A stretch of 64,000 nt of DNA from Synechococcus sp. WH 5701 (GTDB lineage: Bacteria > Cyanobacteriota > Cyanobacteriia > PCC-6307 > Cyanobiaceae): NCBI RefSeq assembly GCF_000153045.1, contig NZ_CH724159.1, positions 662,216-726,215 of the forward strand, in the 5' to 3' direction. The notes under the pieces were generated by a model. That model worked only from the letters and a program-made list of their open reading frames with translations. It did not search any database and had not been told where the DNA came from. The position numbers and the translations under genes are program-made. Below, piece after piece: positions 18,552 to 28,179 of the stretch. Numbering within the stretch: position 1 is the first letter of the stretch; every line of letters begins with the position of its first letter.

Positions 18552-19432
18552 CAGGGTCGTCGCAGCGCGTCCCGGAGCCTGGCGAAGCGCTCCGGGGTGA
18601 CCAGGCCCTGGGGAAAGAGGATCGGCCCCACCAGGATCACGAGGCCGAAGAGGATCAGGCGCAGATCCCCCACCGGCCGCAGCAGTTCTGGCAAGGCCGT
18701 GATCACCAGGCCCCCCAGCACAGGCCCCAGCCAGATCCGGGAGCCCCCGAAGACTACGAACGCCAGGGTGGTGACGCTGGCATCGAAGCTGCCCTGACGG
18801 GCGTTCCAGGTGTTGAGGAAGTGGGCGGCCAGCACACCGGTGAGGGCGGCGATCACGGCGCTGAGCACGAAGGCGGTGAGTTTCACATCGGCGGTGGGAA
18901 TGCCCATGCAGCGGGCTGCCAGTTCGTCATCGCGGATGGCCGCCATCGCCCGTCCCAGCCGCATGGCCTCCAGCCGGGCACAGAGCCAGCAGACCAGCGC
19001 CAGCAGGACCCCGGTGGCCAGGGCATAGCCCCCTGGGCCGGCGAAGGGCTGGGGAATGCCGAAGATGCCCACGGCTCCGCCACTCCACTCCAGGTTCAGG
19101 TTCAGCACCCGCAGGATCTCCACCAGGGCGATGGTGGCGATGGCCAGGTAAATGCCGCGCAGCTGCAGCACGGGTCGCCCGAGCACCAGGGCCACAGCCG
19201 CTGCCACCAGGGCCGCCAGCAGCAGCTCCAGGGCCAGGGAGGTCAGGGGGTAGCCGGCCCCATCGCCCCAGAGGGCGGGCCAGCGGGTGGAGAGCAGGGC
19301 GGCCACATAACCGCCGATGACATAGAAGCCCGGTGTGGCGAGTGAGAGCTGACCGCAGCGCAGCGGCAGGTAGACCGAGAGGGCCAGCAGGGCGCCGAAG
19401 CCCATCTGCACCAGAAGGGAGAGATCGCTCAC
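18551..19432 (-). CDS. livM: Amino acid ABC transporter permease LivM (NatC/D-like)
   Basis: Permease of 293 residues with about nine helices. LivM features are YLPLRCGQLSLATPGFYVIGGY at the start, the EAA-like cytoplasmic loop (RAMAAIRDDELAARCMGI) and VFGGSRIWLGPVLGG near the end. ATGA overlap with livH indicates coupled translation. Confidence 0.9.
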   Translation of the reverse strand: MSDLSLLVQMGFGALLALSVYLPLRCGQLSLATPGFYVIGGYVAALLSTRWPALWGDGAGYPLTSLALELLLAALVAAAVALVLGRPVLQLRGIYLAIATIALVEILRVLNLNLEWSGGAVGIFGIPQPFAGPGGYALATGVLLALVCWLCARLEAMRLGRAMAAIRDDELAARCMGIPTADVKLTAFVLSAVIAALTGVLAAHFLNTWNARQGSFDASVTTLAFVVFGGSRIWLGPVLGGLVITALPELLRPVGDLRLILFGLVILVGPILFPQGLVTPERFARLRDALRRP

Positions 19433-20361
19433 ACCTTGCTCGCCAGGGGTTTGCCGAGCAATCCCTGGGGCCGGAGCAGCAGCACCAGAAACAGGATCGC
19501 AAAGGCCACACCGTCCTTGTAGCCGGAGAGCTCCGAGGGCACCAGCGCTTCAGCCAGCCCCACGATCAGGCCGCCGAGCACCGCCCCCGGCACGCTGCCC
19601 AGCCCGCCCAGCACCAGCACCCCCAGACCCTTGAGCCCGTAGCCGATGCCGAAGTAAGGCCCGGCGATGCTCACGCTCAGTCCCACCAGCCCGCCGGCCA
19701 CGCCAGCCAGGAACCCGCTCAGTGCGAAGGCCAGGCGGATCATGGCGCCGGAATCGATCCCGAGCAGGCGGGCGGTGGTGGGATCCTCCGCCACCGCCTG
19801 CAGGGCCTTGCCGTTGCGGCTGCCCTCCAGCCAGAGAGTGAGCAGGACCAGCAACAGGGCGGCAACCAGCAGCAGAAGCAATTGCACGGTGCGGATCTGG
19901 GCGCCGCCCAGGCTCAGCGCCGGCGGCAGGGCCGCCAGGGTGGAGGCAGGAATCGAGTAGCTCTCAGCTCCCATCAGCAGCTGCACGAGGTTCACCAGCA
20001 CCACCCCAGCACCCAGGCTGGAGATCAGGTAGAGCAACGGTTCGGCGTTGCGCTGGCGCAGGGGGCGGAAGGCCACCGCCTCCACCCCCAGGCCCACCAG
20101 GGCGGAGCCGGCTCCGGCCAGGGCCAGGGCCAGCCAGAACGGCAGGGCAATGGGCAGTTGCCAGCCCGCCAGCAGCCCATTGGCCCCCACCGCGCCACCG
20201 ATCAGCAGGTAAGTGAGGTAACCCCCGATCGTGAACATCGCCCCATGGGCGAAGTTGATCACCCCAAGCACCGAGAACACCAGGGTGTAGCCGAGGGCGA
20301 AGAGGGCATAGACCGCCCCCGAGGCCAGTCCGTTGATCAGAATCTGCAGGAGATGAACCAC
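19429..20361 (-). CDS. livH: Amino acid ABC transporter permease LivH
   Basis: Permease of 310 residues. LivH features include LINGLASGAVYALFALGYTL, GVINFAHGAMFTIGGYLTY, the cytoplasmic loop KALQAVAEDPTTARLLGID and LGGLGSVPGAVLGGLIVG. It begins seven bases after the livK stop. Confidence 0.92.
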   Translation of the reverse strand: MVHLLQILINGLASGAVYALFALGYTLVFSVLGVINFAHGAMFTIGGYLTYLLIGGAVGANGLLAGWQLPIALPFWLALALAGAGSALVGLGVEAVAFRPLRQRNAEPLLYLISSLGAGVVLVNLVQLLMGAESYSIPASTLAALPPALSLGGAQIRTVQLLLLLVAALLLVLLTLWLEGSRNGKALQAVAEDPTTARLLGIDSGAMIRLAFALSGFLAGVAGGLVGLSVSIAGPYFGIGYGLKGLGVLVLGGLGSVPGAVLGGLIVGLAEALVPSELSGYKDGVAFAILFLVLLLRPQGLLGKPLASKV

Positions 20362-20368
20362 GCTGGGT

Positions 20369-21586
20369 TCAGGGCAGCAGTGCGAAACGGCCGTTGCGGC
20401 CGCCGGGCTGCATTCTCACCTGGGCCACGTGGAAGCTTTGCTGCACCACCTCACCATCGGGGCTGAAGCTAATCTCGCCCAGGGGGGTGTCGTAGCGGCC
20501 AGAGAGCAGTTCGGCCATCAGAGCCTTGCGTGCCTCCCCCAGGGGAACCTTGTCCAGCGGCTGGCGTTGGTTCAGCCGCTGCAACGCTTCGGCCACCACC
20601 TGATAGGCCGTGAAGGCCTGGGCCGTGAGTTGGGGGGGGATCGCTCCGCCTTTGGCCTTTTGATACAAGGCCACAAAATCGCGGTTCACGGGCGTGTCGA
20701 GCTCGGGGCTGTAGGCCTGGGCGATCAGGATTCCCTCGCAGTAGGCCTGGCAGATCGGATAGATGTTCGGAGTGTTCATGCCATTGCCCACCACGATCGC
20801 GCCCCTGTAGCCCAGCTCCCGCAGCTGACGGATCAGGTTGCCCCCATCCACCGCCTGGGCCGAGATCACGATCAGATCGGGCGTCTCGCGCAGGGTGGCT
20901 GTGATCTGGTTCTGAAAATCCTGGTCATTGAGCTGGGTGCGCTGCACCGTCACGGGTTTGAGCCCCTTGTCGGTGAGGGCCTTCTGGAAGATGGCGGTCT
21001 CGGAGGTGCTGTAGGCGTCGTCCTGGGCGTAGAACACCGCCGCCCGCCGGATCGAAGGGGTCAGCTGCAGGGCCTTGGCGATTGAAAGGGGAGCAATCTC
21101 GGTGCTGGGGGCCGACACCCGGCTGATGAAGCTGCCGATCTGGGGAATGCCAGTGGCGGTGTTGGAGGGGGCCACCACCGGCACGCCGCGCCGCTGGGCG
21201 ATCGGGTCGGCCGCGAAGGCCTGCTGGGAGAGGGTCGGACCGATCAGGGCCACCATCCCGGCATCGATCAGCAGGTTGAAGGCCTGGCTGGCGGTGGCCT
21301 CATCGCCGCCGCCGTCCTCGAGGCGCAGGTTCAGCTCCAGGCCACCCTGAGGGTTGGTGCTCTGGCGTTGCTGGAACCAGGTCTGAGCGAGCTTCAGGCC
21401 GATCTGCTGATCCTGCCCGTAGGCATTGGCATTGCTGGTGAGCGAGAGCACCGCCCCGACGGGGACACCACCCTTGAGCTGCAGCAGCTGGTCTTCGGCG
21501 CGGGGGCCGCAGGCCACCAGAGCGGACCCCACGGCCAGAGCGGCCCCCAGGGCGGCCGCGATCCGGAAGCGCTGGCCTGCCTGCAT
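20369..21586 (-). CDS. livK: Amino acid ABC transporter substrate-binding lipoprotein (LivK/NatB-like)
   Basis: Protein of 405 residues with a lipoprotein signal (VGSALVAC, Cys26) followed by a type I periplasmic-binding fold. GAVLSLTSNANAYGQDQQIG, IGPTLSQQAFAADPIA and VVAPSNTATGIPQ mark the ligand-binding half, and LTAQAFTAYQVVAEALQ lies near the end. Its substrate range cannot be read from the sequence; Nat homologues bind neutral and hydrophobic amino acids. Its ATG shares one base with the stop of hemL. Confidence 0.88.
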   Translation of the reverse strand: MQAGQRFRIAAALGAALAVGSALVACGPRAEDQLLQLKGGVPVGAVLSLTSNANAYGQDQQIGLKLAQTWFQQRQSTNPQGGLELNLRLEDGGGDEATASQAFNLLIDAGMVALIGPTLSQQAFAADPIAQRRGVPVVAPSNTATGIPQIGSFISRVSAPSTEIAPLSIAKALQLTPSIRRAAVFYAQDDAYSTSETAIFQKALTDKGLKPVTVQRTQLNDQDFQNQITATLRETPDLIVISAQAVDGGNLIRQLRELGYRGAIVVGNGMNTPNIYPICQAYCEGILIAQAYSPELDTPVNRDFVALYQKAKGGAIPPQLTAQAFTAYQVVAEALQRLNQRQPLDKVPLGEARKALMAELLSGRYDTPLGEISFSPDGEVVQQSFHVAQVRMQPGGRNGRFALLP

Positions 21587-22902
21587 CAGGCGATGGCGGC
21601 GAAGCAGTCGCGGAAGGCCCTGAGGGTGGCTTCGATGTCGGCGTCGCTGTGGGCCAGGGAGGTGAACCCCGCCTCGAAGGCACTGGGGGCCAGGTAGACA
21701 CCGCGCTCGAGCATGGCCCGGTGCAGCCGGCCGAAACGCTGGCTGTCGGTGGCCTTGGCTTCTTCGAAGTTGCGCACCGGCCCCTCACAGAGGAAGAAGC
21801 CGAACATGGCGCTGATGGAGCCGCCGCAGATCGGCAGGCCGGCCTCGCGACCTGCCGCCAGGATGCCATCGCTGAGGCGCTTGGTGATCGCCTCCAGCCG
21901 TTCGTAGGTGCCGGGCTGCTTCAGCAGCTCCAGAGTCTTGATGCCCGCGGTCATCGCCAGAGGATTGCCGCTGAGGGTGCCGGCCTGGTACATCGGCCCG
22001 GCCGGTGCCACCATCGCCATGATCTCGGCCCTGCCGCCATAGGCGCCCACCGGCAGGCCGCCGCCGATCACCTTCCCCAGGGTTGTGAGATCGGGGGTGA
22101 TGCCGAAGCGGGCCTGGGCGCCGCCATAGCTGATGCGGAAGCCCGTCATCACCTCATCGAAGGTGAGCAGGGCGCCGTGCTCGGTGGTCAGTTCGCGCAG
22201 GCCCTCGAGGAATCCCGGCTCGGGTGTGATGAAGCCGGCGTTGCCCACCACGGGCTCAAGGATCACCCCGGCGATTTCGCCGGGGTTGTCGGCGAAGAGC
22301 TGCTTCACCGCCTCCAGGTCGTTGTAAGGGGCGGTCAGAGTGTTGGTGGTGGTGCTGCGCGGCACCCCTGGGGAATCCGGCAGTCCGAGCGTGGCCACGC
22401 CCGAGCCTGCCTTCACCAGGAACATGTCGGCGTGGCCGTGGTAGCAGCCCTCGAACTTGATCAGCTTGTCGCGGCCGGTGAAGGCCCGCATCAGCCGCAG
22501 CACCGACATGCAGGCTTCGGTGCCGGAATTCACGAAGCGCACCATCTCCACGCTGGGGACCGCCTCGATCACCATCTCCGCCAGGGTGTTCTCCAGGGCG
22601 CAGGGGGCACCGAAGCTGGTGCCCTTGTCGAGGGCCTCATGCAGGGCGGCGATCACCTCGGGGCGGGCGTGACCACAGATCGCCGGCCCCCAGCTGCCGA
22701 TGTAATCGATGTAGCGGTTGCCATCCACGTCCCAGGCGTAGGCGCCCTTGACCCTGTCGAAGACGATCGGGTCACCGCCCACCGAGCGAAACGCCCGCAC
22801 CGGTGAACTGACCCCACCGGGCATCAGGGTCTGTGCGGCACTGAAGAGGTCCTGGGAACGGGATGTGTTCAGGGCAGGAACCGAAACAGGGGCCGAAGTC
22901 AA
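21586..22902 (-). CDS. hemL: Glutamate-1-semialdehyde 2,1-aminomutase
   Basis: PLP enzyme forming 5-aminolevulinate from glutamate-1-semialdehyde, feeding chlorophyll, haem, bilins and cobamides. From the TTG at 22902 it has 438 residues, close to the usual 427-433. Key motifs are [21 protein letters not shown] and the PLP lysine Lys277 in [18 protein letters not shown]. The open frame extends about 75 codons further upstream but that part looks non-coding. It is the first gene of the cluster that continues into the liv transporter (TGATG junction). Confidence 0.93.
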   Translation of the reverse strand: MTSAPVSVPALNTSRSQDLFSAAQTLMPGGVSSPVRAFRSVGGDPIVFDRVKGAYAWDVDGNRYIDYIGSWGPAICGHARPEVIAALHEALDKGTSFGAPCALENTLAEMVIEAVPSVEMVRFVNSGTEACMSVLRLMRAFTGRDKLIKFEGCYHGHADMFLVKAGSGVATLGLPDSPGVPRSTTTNTLTAPYNDLEAVKQLFADNPGEIAGVILEPVVGNAGFITPEPGFLEGLRELTTEHGALLTFDEVMTGFRISYGGAQARFGITPDLTTLGKVIGGGLPVGAYGGRAEIMAMVAPAGPMYQAGTLSGNPLAMTAGIKTLELLKQPGTYERLEAITKRLSDGILAAGREAGLPICGGSISAMFGFFLCEGPVRNFEEAKATDSQRFGRLHRAMLERGVYLAPSAFEAGFTSLAHSDADIEATLRAFRDCFAAIA

Positions 22903-23160
22903 GGCGTGATCCGCGAACGTTGAAGGGGGTGAGGAGCTGGGGCCGACCCTGAGGACTGCCGTGGCACCACCCGACCATGGTGCATCCTCGCCCAACGGAC
23001 TGCCGTTCGCGTCAGCAGAAGCACCGGCAATGCCAGCGGAACACGCCTTCAGACTCCAACGGACCTCCCGGTTGCGCAAGACTTCGCAACGAGTTTTCCC
23101 GGCCCAGGGCTCCTGGAGGGTGCCCACCCGCCTAGCTCGCTATCGTCAAGGTGCTGCCCG
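22903..23160. promoter_or_regulatory. Divergent hemL/glcD intergenic region
   Basis: A 258-base non-coding stretch between divergently transcribed hemL and glcD must hold both promoters. It contains the dyad TTGCG-N8-CGCAA at 23072-23089, a possible regulator site. I see no clear -10/-35 pair and no small gene. Confidence 0.35.
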
Positions 23161-24705
23161 TTGTTGTTGGCTGACCCCTTGGCCGAGCCGCCTGCCCTGA
23201 CCCTGCCCTGGGGGCGGATCGAGCGGCGACTGCGTCAGTTGCTGCCCGCCAGGGCGGTGGTGGCCCGTCGCCCGGAGCTGCTCACTTATGACAGCGATGG
23301 CCTGACCCTGCAGCGGCATGAGCCACCCCTGGTGGTGTTGCCCGAAACCACGGAACAGGTGGCAGCGGTGTTGCGTCTCTGCCAGGAGGAGGGGGTGCCC
23401 TTCGTGGCCCGGGGCAGCGGCACCGGCCTTTCCGGGGGTGCCGTAGCCGAACAGGAGTCGCTGCTGGTGGTGACCAGCCGCATGCGCTCGGTGCTGGCTC
23501 TTGATCTCGAGAACCAGCGCATCACCGTGCAGCCGGGAGTGATCAACAGCTGGGTCACCCGCGCCGTGGCCGGCGATGGCTTTTACTACGCCCCCGATCC
23601 CTCCAGCCAGGTGGTCTGCAGCATCGGCGGCAACGTGGCCGAGAACGCCGGTGGGGTGCACTGCCTCAAGTACGGCGTCACCAGCAATCACGTGCTGGAG
23701 CTGGAGGTGGTGCTCCCCGATGGCCGGGTCACCCGCCTGGGGGGCAGCCTGGCGGAAATGCCCGGCCTGGATCTGCGCGGAGTCTTCATCGGCAGCGAGG
23801 GCACCCTCGGCATCGCCACCGCCATTACCCTGCGGCTGCTGCCTCAGCCCCAGACGGTGCAGGTGCTGCTGGCTGATTTCCCCTCAATGGAAGCGGCCGG
23901 TGAGGCCGTGCGCCGTGTCACCGAAGCGGGGGTGCTGCCGGCGGGGATGGAGATCATGGACAACTTCACGATCAACGCCGTTGACGACCTCTTCGGCTGC
24001 GATGAGTACCCCCGCGATGCGGCGGCGGTGCTGCTGATCGAGCTCGATGGCCGCCTGGAGGAAGTGAGCGCCGCGGCGGAGCGGGCGATGGAGCTCTGCT
24101 GCCAGGCCGGCGCCCGTTCCCTGCGCCAGGCCGAATCCGAGGCCGATCGAGCCCTGCTCTGGAAGGGCCGCAAGTCGGCCTTCGCGGCCGTGGGCCGGAT
24201 CACCCCCACGTATTACGTCCAGGACGGGGTCGTTCCCCGCAGTGCCCTGCCGCAGGTGCTGGCGGCGATTGAGGAGCTCAGCCGCCGCTACTCCCTGCCG
24301 GTGGCGAACGTCTTCCATGCCGGCGACGGCAATCTGCACCCGCTGATCCTCTACGACGTCAGCCAGATCGACGTGCAGGAGCGGGTTCAGGCCCTCGGCG
24401 CCGACATCCTGCGACTCTGCATCGACGCCGGCGGCAGCATCACCGGCGAGCATGGGGTGGGCGCCGACAAGCGCTGCTACATGGATTGGATGTTCTCCCC
24501 CGACGACCTGGGCACGATGCAGCTGGTGCGCAACGCCTTCGATCCCGAGGGCCGAGCCAACCCCGGCAAGCTCTTCCCCACTCCTCGCAGCTGCGGTGAG
24601 TCGGCTCGCCGTGCCCGCAGCGTGCGCGTACAGGTGGCCTCCGGTGAGGAATCCTGCAGTGAGGCTTCCGATCACTCCCTGGCGGCACCGATCGAGGTGT
24701 TCTGA
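23161..24705 (+). CDS. glcD: FAD-linked oxidase, glycolate dehydrogenase subunit GlcD
   Basis: Protein of about 514 residues. The N-terminal FAD_binding_4 (PCMH) domain has VPFVARGSGTGLSGGAV and CSIGGNVAENAGGVHCLKYG. The C-terminal FAD-oxidase domain has FHAGDGNLHPLILYD and SITGEHGVGADKR. This matches GlcD, which oxidises photorespiratory glycolate to glyoxylate in cyanobacteria; D-lactate dehydrogenase is the main alternative. Three TTG codons in a row start at 23161, and any may be the initiator; no ATG/GTG is near. Confidence 0.9.
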   Translation: MLLADPLAEPPALTLPWGRIERRLRQLLPARAVVARRPELLTYDSDGLTLQRHEPPLVVLPETTEQVAAVLRLCQEEGVPFVARGSGTGLSGGAVAEQESLLVVTSRMRSVLALDLENQRITVQPGVINSWVTRAVAGDGFYYAPDPSSQVVCSIGGNVAENAGGVHCLKYGVTSNHVLELEVVLPDGRVTRLGGSLAEMPGLDLRGVFIGSEGTLGIATAITLRLLPQPQTVQVLLADFPSMEAAGEAVRRVTEAGVLPAGMEIMDNFTINAVDDLFGCDEYPRDAAAVLLIELDGRLEEVSAAAERAMELCCQAGARSLRQAESEADRALLWKGRKSAFAAVGRITPTYYVQDGVVPRSALPQVLAAIEELSRRYSLPVANVFHAGDGNLHPLILYDVSQIDVQERVQALGADILRLCIDAGGSITGEHGVGADKRCYMDWMFSPDDLGTMQLVRNAFDPEGRANPGKLFPTPRSCGESARRARSVRVQVASGEESCSEASDHSLAAPIEVF

Positions 24706-24743
24706 GCGCGCAGTGTTGAGCCCCTGGCTGGCCCACAGCGGGC

Positions 24744-25484
24744 TCAGGCGGCCACTGGCACCTGGTAGCGGGCGATTCGCGCGAAACCGGTGGGATCCAG
24801 TGAGGCTCCTCCCACCAGCACCCCGTCGATGTCGGGCTGGGCCATCAGCAGGTCGATGTTCTCCGCCTTGACCGAGCCGCCGTACTGGATCACCACATCC
24901 TCGTAGCCCACCCAGCCACGGATCAGGGCGCAGAGGCGGTTGGCCTCTTCGGCGCCGCAGGTTTTGCCGGTGCCGATCGCCCAGATCGGTTCGTAAGCCA
25001 CCACCAACTGGGTGGGATCGAGGCCTTCGAGGCCCTGGTCCACCTGGCGGCGGATCACCCGCTCGGCCTCGCCTGCCTCCCGCTGGGAATCGCTCTCGCC
25101 CACGCACAGAATCGGGATCATTCCCGACTTCTGGGCCGTGCGCGCCCTCAGATTGATCTGCTCGTCGGTTTCGCTGTAGTACTTGCGCGGCTCGCTGTGG
25201 CCCACGATCGCGTGGCTGACGCCATGCTCCAGCAGCATCGGCGCCGAGATCATGCCGGTGTAGGCCCCCACGTCGTCCCAGTGCACGTTCTGCGAGGCGA
25301 TCTTCACAGCACTGCCCTCGAGGGCCTCACTCAGGGCGGCGATGGCGGTGAACGGTGGGGCCAGCACCACCTCCCGATCACTGGGCAGGTTTCCCAGAAG
25401 AGGCAGGAAGGCGGAGGCATAGGCCCGGGCCTCGGCGCAGGTCATGTGCATCTTCCAGTTCCCTGCAATCACCGCCTTACGCAC
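24744..25484 (-). CDS. tpiA: Triosephosphate isomerase
   Basis: Interconverts glyceraldehyde-3-phosphate and dihydroxyacetone phosphate in the Calvin cycle and glycolysis. The GTG at 25484 starts [15 protein letters not shown], giving the normal 246 residues. The catalytic Lys is in GNWKMH, the His in [12 protein letters not shown], the Glu in [15 protein letters not shown], and the phosphate loop is [10 protein letters not shown]. Confidence 0.96.
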   Translation of the reverse strand: MRKAVIAGNWKMHMTCAEARAYASAFLPLLGNLPSDREVVLAPPFTAIAALSEALEGSAVKIASQNVHWDDVGAYTGMISAPMLLEHGVSHAIVGHSEPRKYYSETDEQINLRARTAQKSGMIPILCVGESDSQREAGEAERVIRRQVDQGLEGLDPTQLVVAYEPIWAIGTGKTCGAEEANRLCALIRGWVGYEDVVIQYGGSVKAENIDLLMAQPDIDGVLVGGASLDPTGFARIARYQVPVAA

Positions 25485-25516
25485 AGGATCGTCCTCGCCC
25501 GGAACTGCCTGACAAC

Positions 25517-25702
25517 CTAGGTCTCGGCGGGGACCACCAGTTTCATTCGCGCGAGCTCCACCGTGTCTCCGGGCAGCAGCTGACGGCCGCGGCGACACTC
25601 CACCGCTCCGTTGACCCTGACTTCTCCGCCCTGCACCCGCACCTTGGCTTCACCGCCGGTTGCCACCAGGCCCTGGAACTTGAGGAATTGATCAAGCCGC
25701 AA
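25517..25702 (-). CDS. Small S4-domain RNA-binding protein (YbcJ-like)
   Basis: A single S4 domain: [18 protein letters not shown], then [18 protein letters not shown] and LPGDTV. This is the YbcJ/YaaA-like family of about 70 residues that binds structured RNA. The TTG at 25702 gives 61 residues and begins at the conserved RLDQFLK. ATG 25756 or GTG 25750 would overlap the divergent ABC transporter gene. It follows tpiA on the same strand, upstream by 32 bp. Confidence 0.75.
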   Translation of the reverse strand: MRLDQFLKFQGLVATGGEAKVRVQGGEVRVNGAVECRRGRQLLPGDTVELARMKLVVPAET

Positions 25703-25740
25703 CAGACGAAGGGCCGAATCGGCGCTGATAGGGTTCGCCG

Positions 25741-27480
25741 ATGCTCGCACCCCCATCGGCCGGCTTTCGTGGGCTGCTGCCGCTGCTGAAGCCTCACAGC
25801 CGCCGGCTGGTGGCCGGCGGCCTGTGCATGCTCGTGTTCGTGGCCTGCTGGCCCCTGCTCGCCGCCCTGGCTGGCCAGCTGATTCCGGCCATCGGTGCGG
25901 GCGATTTCCCTCGGGTGCTACGGGCGATCTCCCTGGCCCTGGCGGTGTTTCTGGTGCAGAAGCTGGCCCAGTTCGGCCAGGACACCCTGCTGGCCTCGCC
26001 AGCGCTGCAGGTGAGTCAGGCCCTGCGCAGTCAGCTGTTTGCCCGCCTGCAACGGCTGGAGTTCTCGGCCCTGGAGAAGCTCTCGGCCGGTGATCTCACC
26101 TATCGCCTCACCGAAGACGCCGACCGGGTTGGTGAGGTGATCTACAAGACAATTCAGGACACCACCCCGAGCCTGCTGCAGCTGGTGGTGGTGTTCGGCT
26201 ACATGGTCTTCCTGGACTGGAAGCTCTCCCTCGCCACCCTGCTCCTGGCCCCTTTGGTGGCGGTGATGGTCAGCGGGTTCGGCGCCCGGGTGATGGGAGC
26301 GGCTGAGCGCAGCCAGAAGCAGGTGAGCGAGCTGGCGGGGTTGCTGGCCGAAGCCATCGGTGGTCTGCCCCTGGTGCGGGCCTTCGCGGCCGAGGCCTGG
26401 CTGCAGAACCGCTTCGAGCAGGAAATCGATCTGCACCGTCGCGCCCGTTATCGCACCCTGCGGCTGCTGGCCCTGCAGCATCCGGTGGTGGGCTTCATCG
26501 AAGCAGCCGGCATCCTCTCGGTACTTCTGATCGGGGCGGCACGCATCCAGGCCGGTGGGCTCGACAGTCAGGGCTTCAGCTCCTATGTGGCTGCCCTGCT
26601 GATGCTGATCGATCCGATCTCGCACCTCACCACCAATTACAACGAGTTCCAGCAGGGGCAGGCGTCCCTCAACCGCCTGCGAGAGATCGAGCGCGAGCCG
26701 ATGGAGATCCCCGACAGCCCCGGGGCCCAGCCCCTGGGGCCGGTGCGCGGGGCCCTTCGGCTGGAGCATGTCTGGTTTGGTTACGACCCGGAACAGCCTG
26801 TGCTCCGCGATCTCGATCTGTGCGCGGAGCCCGGACAGTTGGTGGCCCTGGTGGGCCCCTCGGGTGCTGGCAAGAGCACCCTGTTTTCGTTGCTGTTGCG
26901 CTTCAACACTGCGCAGAGTGGGCGTGTGCTGCTCGATGGCCAGGACCTCGCGGGCCTGCGGGCCGCCGACCTGCGCCGGGCCGTGGCCCTGGTGCCCCAG
27001 CAGAGCCGGGTGTTCTCCGGCAGTGTTGCCGAGGCGATCCGCTTCGGCCGTCCCGCCAGCGACGAGCATGTGCGTCAGGCGGCGCGCTTGGCCAATGCGG
27101 CCGACTTCATCGAGGCCCTCCCCGAGGGTTATCACTCCCGAATCGAGGAGCGGGGCAGTAATTTTTCCGGCGGCCAGCTCCAGCGCATCGCCATCGCCCG
27201 GGCAGTGCTCGGTGATCCCGCGGTGCTGCTGCTGGATGAGGCCACCAGCGCCCTCGACGCCGAGGCGGAAGAGGCGGTGCAGCAGGGCCTGAAGCAGGCG
27301 ATGGCCGGCCGCACCGTGCTGGTGATCGCCCACCGGCTCTCCACAGTGCAGGGGGCCGACCAGATCCTGGTGCTCGAAGGTGGCGGCATCATCGAGCGCG
27401 GCAGCCATGATCAGCTCATGGCGCGTCCCGGCCGCTACCGCGAGCTGTGCGACCGTCAGTTGATCCGGGTGGCAGCCTGA
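25741..27480 (+). CDS. MsbA-like ABC exporter (permease fused to ATPase)
   Basis: Half-transporter of 579 residues. Six transmembrane helices occupy about 1-310 (YKTIQDTTPSLLQL, FGYMVFLDWKLSLATLLLAP). The ATPase domain has Walker A VGPSGAGKSTLFSLLL, signature NFSGGQLQRIAIARA, Walker B VLLLDEATSALDAE and H-loop VIAHRLSTV. It works as a dimer and probably flips a lipid or drug-like substrate, but the substrate is not identifiable. Confidence 0.9.
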   Translation: MLAPPSAGFRGLLPLLKPHSRRLVAGGLCMLVFVACWPLLAALAGQLIPAIGAGDFPRVLRAISLALAVFLVQKLAQFGQDTLLASPALQVSQALRSQLFARLQRLEFSALEKLSAGDLTYRLTEDADRVGEVIYKTIQDTTPSLLQLVVVFGYMVFLDWKLSLATLLLAPLVAVMVSGFGARVMGAAERSQKQVSELAGLLAEAIGGLPLVRAFAAEAWLQNRFEQEIDLHRRARYRTLRLLALQHPVVGFIEAAGILSVLLIGAARIQAGGLDSQGFSSYVAALLMLIDPISHLTTNYNEFQQGQASLNRLREIEREPMEIPDSPGAQPLGPVRGALRLEHVWFGYDPEQPVLRDLDLCAEPGQLVALVGPSGAGKSTLFSLLLRFNTAQSGRVLLDGQDLAGLRAADLRRAVALVPQQSRVFSGSVAEAIRFGRPASDEHVRQAARLANAADFIEALPEGYHSRIEERGSNFSGGQLQRIAIARAVLGDPAVLLLDEATSALDAEAEEAVQQGLKQAMAGRTVLVIAHRLSTVQGADQILVLEGGGIIERGSHDQLMARPGRYRELCDRQLIRVAA

Positions 27481-27539
27481 GCTGTCAGCGTTGATGCCAC
27501 GCTCCAGTTTCCGCCGTTCAGTTCCACGCTCGAGCGACC

Positions 27540-27908
27540 ATGGCTGAAATGCCCCAGTGGGAGTACCGGGTGATCCACATCAACGTGGAGAACACCTCCC
27601 CGCCCCAACCGCCTGATCCCCAGGCCGCCAGCCAGAAGCTGCAGGGGATCCTCAGTCCGGAATTCATCGCCCGGGAGTTTCCCGAGTTCTACGGCGCCTC
27701 CCAGACCCCCCGTCACCCGGCAGAGCAACTGCAGTTCTTCATGAACCTGCTCGGCAAGGAGGGTTGGGAAATGGTGGAGGCGGCCCAGGTGGGCCCGCTG
27801 CTGATGTTCTTCTTCAAGCGGATTCGCCGCCCAGCCCCGGCCAAGCTGCCGCCAGCCGGCACGTCGCTGGCCGCCCCGGGCGCCGAGAGCCCGCCGGGGG
27901 CGGCCTAA
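27540..27908 (+). CDS. Conserved small cyanobacterial protein of unknown function
   Basis: Protein of 122 residues starting MAEMPQWEYRVIHINVEN. The WEYRVIHI start and GWEMVEAAQVG resemble DUF4177-like small proteins, in which a WEY strand and a GWE strand pair. A Pro/Ala-rich tail follows KRIRRP. No function is known. It precedes a second small gene by 19 bp. Confidence 0.7.
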   Translation: MAEMPQWEYRVIHINVENTSPPQPPDPQAASQKLQGILSPEFIAREFPEFYGASQTPRHPAEQLQFFMNLLGKEGWEMVEAAQVGPLLMFFFKRIRRPAPAKLPPAGTSLAAPGAESPPGAA

Positions 27909-27927
27909 CCTGCCCCCCGACGACACA

Positions 27928-28167
27928 GTGTTGACCTTGACGGCCTCTCCCAACCAACCCCCCGTTCTCACCTTCGAGGGCAAGCGCTACGAACTCAATG
28001 CTCTTCCCGACGACGTCAAGGAACTGGTGCGGGGCATGCAAGTGGCCGATGCCCAGCTGCGCCTCTACGAAGACACCCTCAAGGTGCTGGCCGTGGGCCG
28101 CCAGTCGATGGCGTTCCAGCTGAACGAACGGCTCAAGAGCATCCCCGCCCTGCCGGACGGGGTCTGA
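27928..28167 (+). CDS. Small conserved protein (DUF6447-like)
   Basis: Protein of 79 residues with ITFEGKRYELNALPDDVKEL-like sequence (here LTFEGKRYELNALP), followed by a helix (MQVADAQLRLYEDTLKVLA) and a second helix. This matches a small bacterial family of unknown role with a GK-x-Y start motif. GTG 27928 or TTG 27931 may start it. Confidence 0.72.
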   Translation: MLTLTASPNQPPVLTFEGKRYELNALPDDVKELVRGMQVADAQLRLYEDTLKVLAVGRQSMAFQLNERLKSIPALPDGV

Positions 28168-28179
28168 GCGAAGCCCGTG

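Noticed and set aside
22903-23127. Upstream extension of hemL (75 codons)
   Set aside because: No resemblance to any hemL N-terminus, composition typical of non-coding DNA, and family length is reached from TTG 22902.
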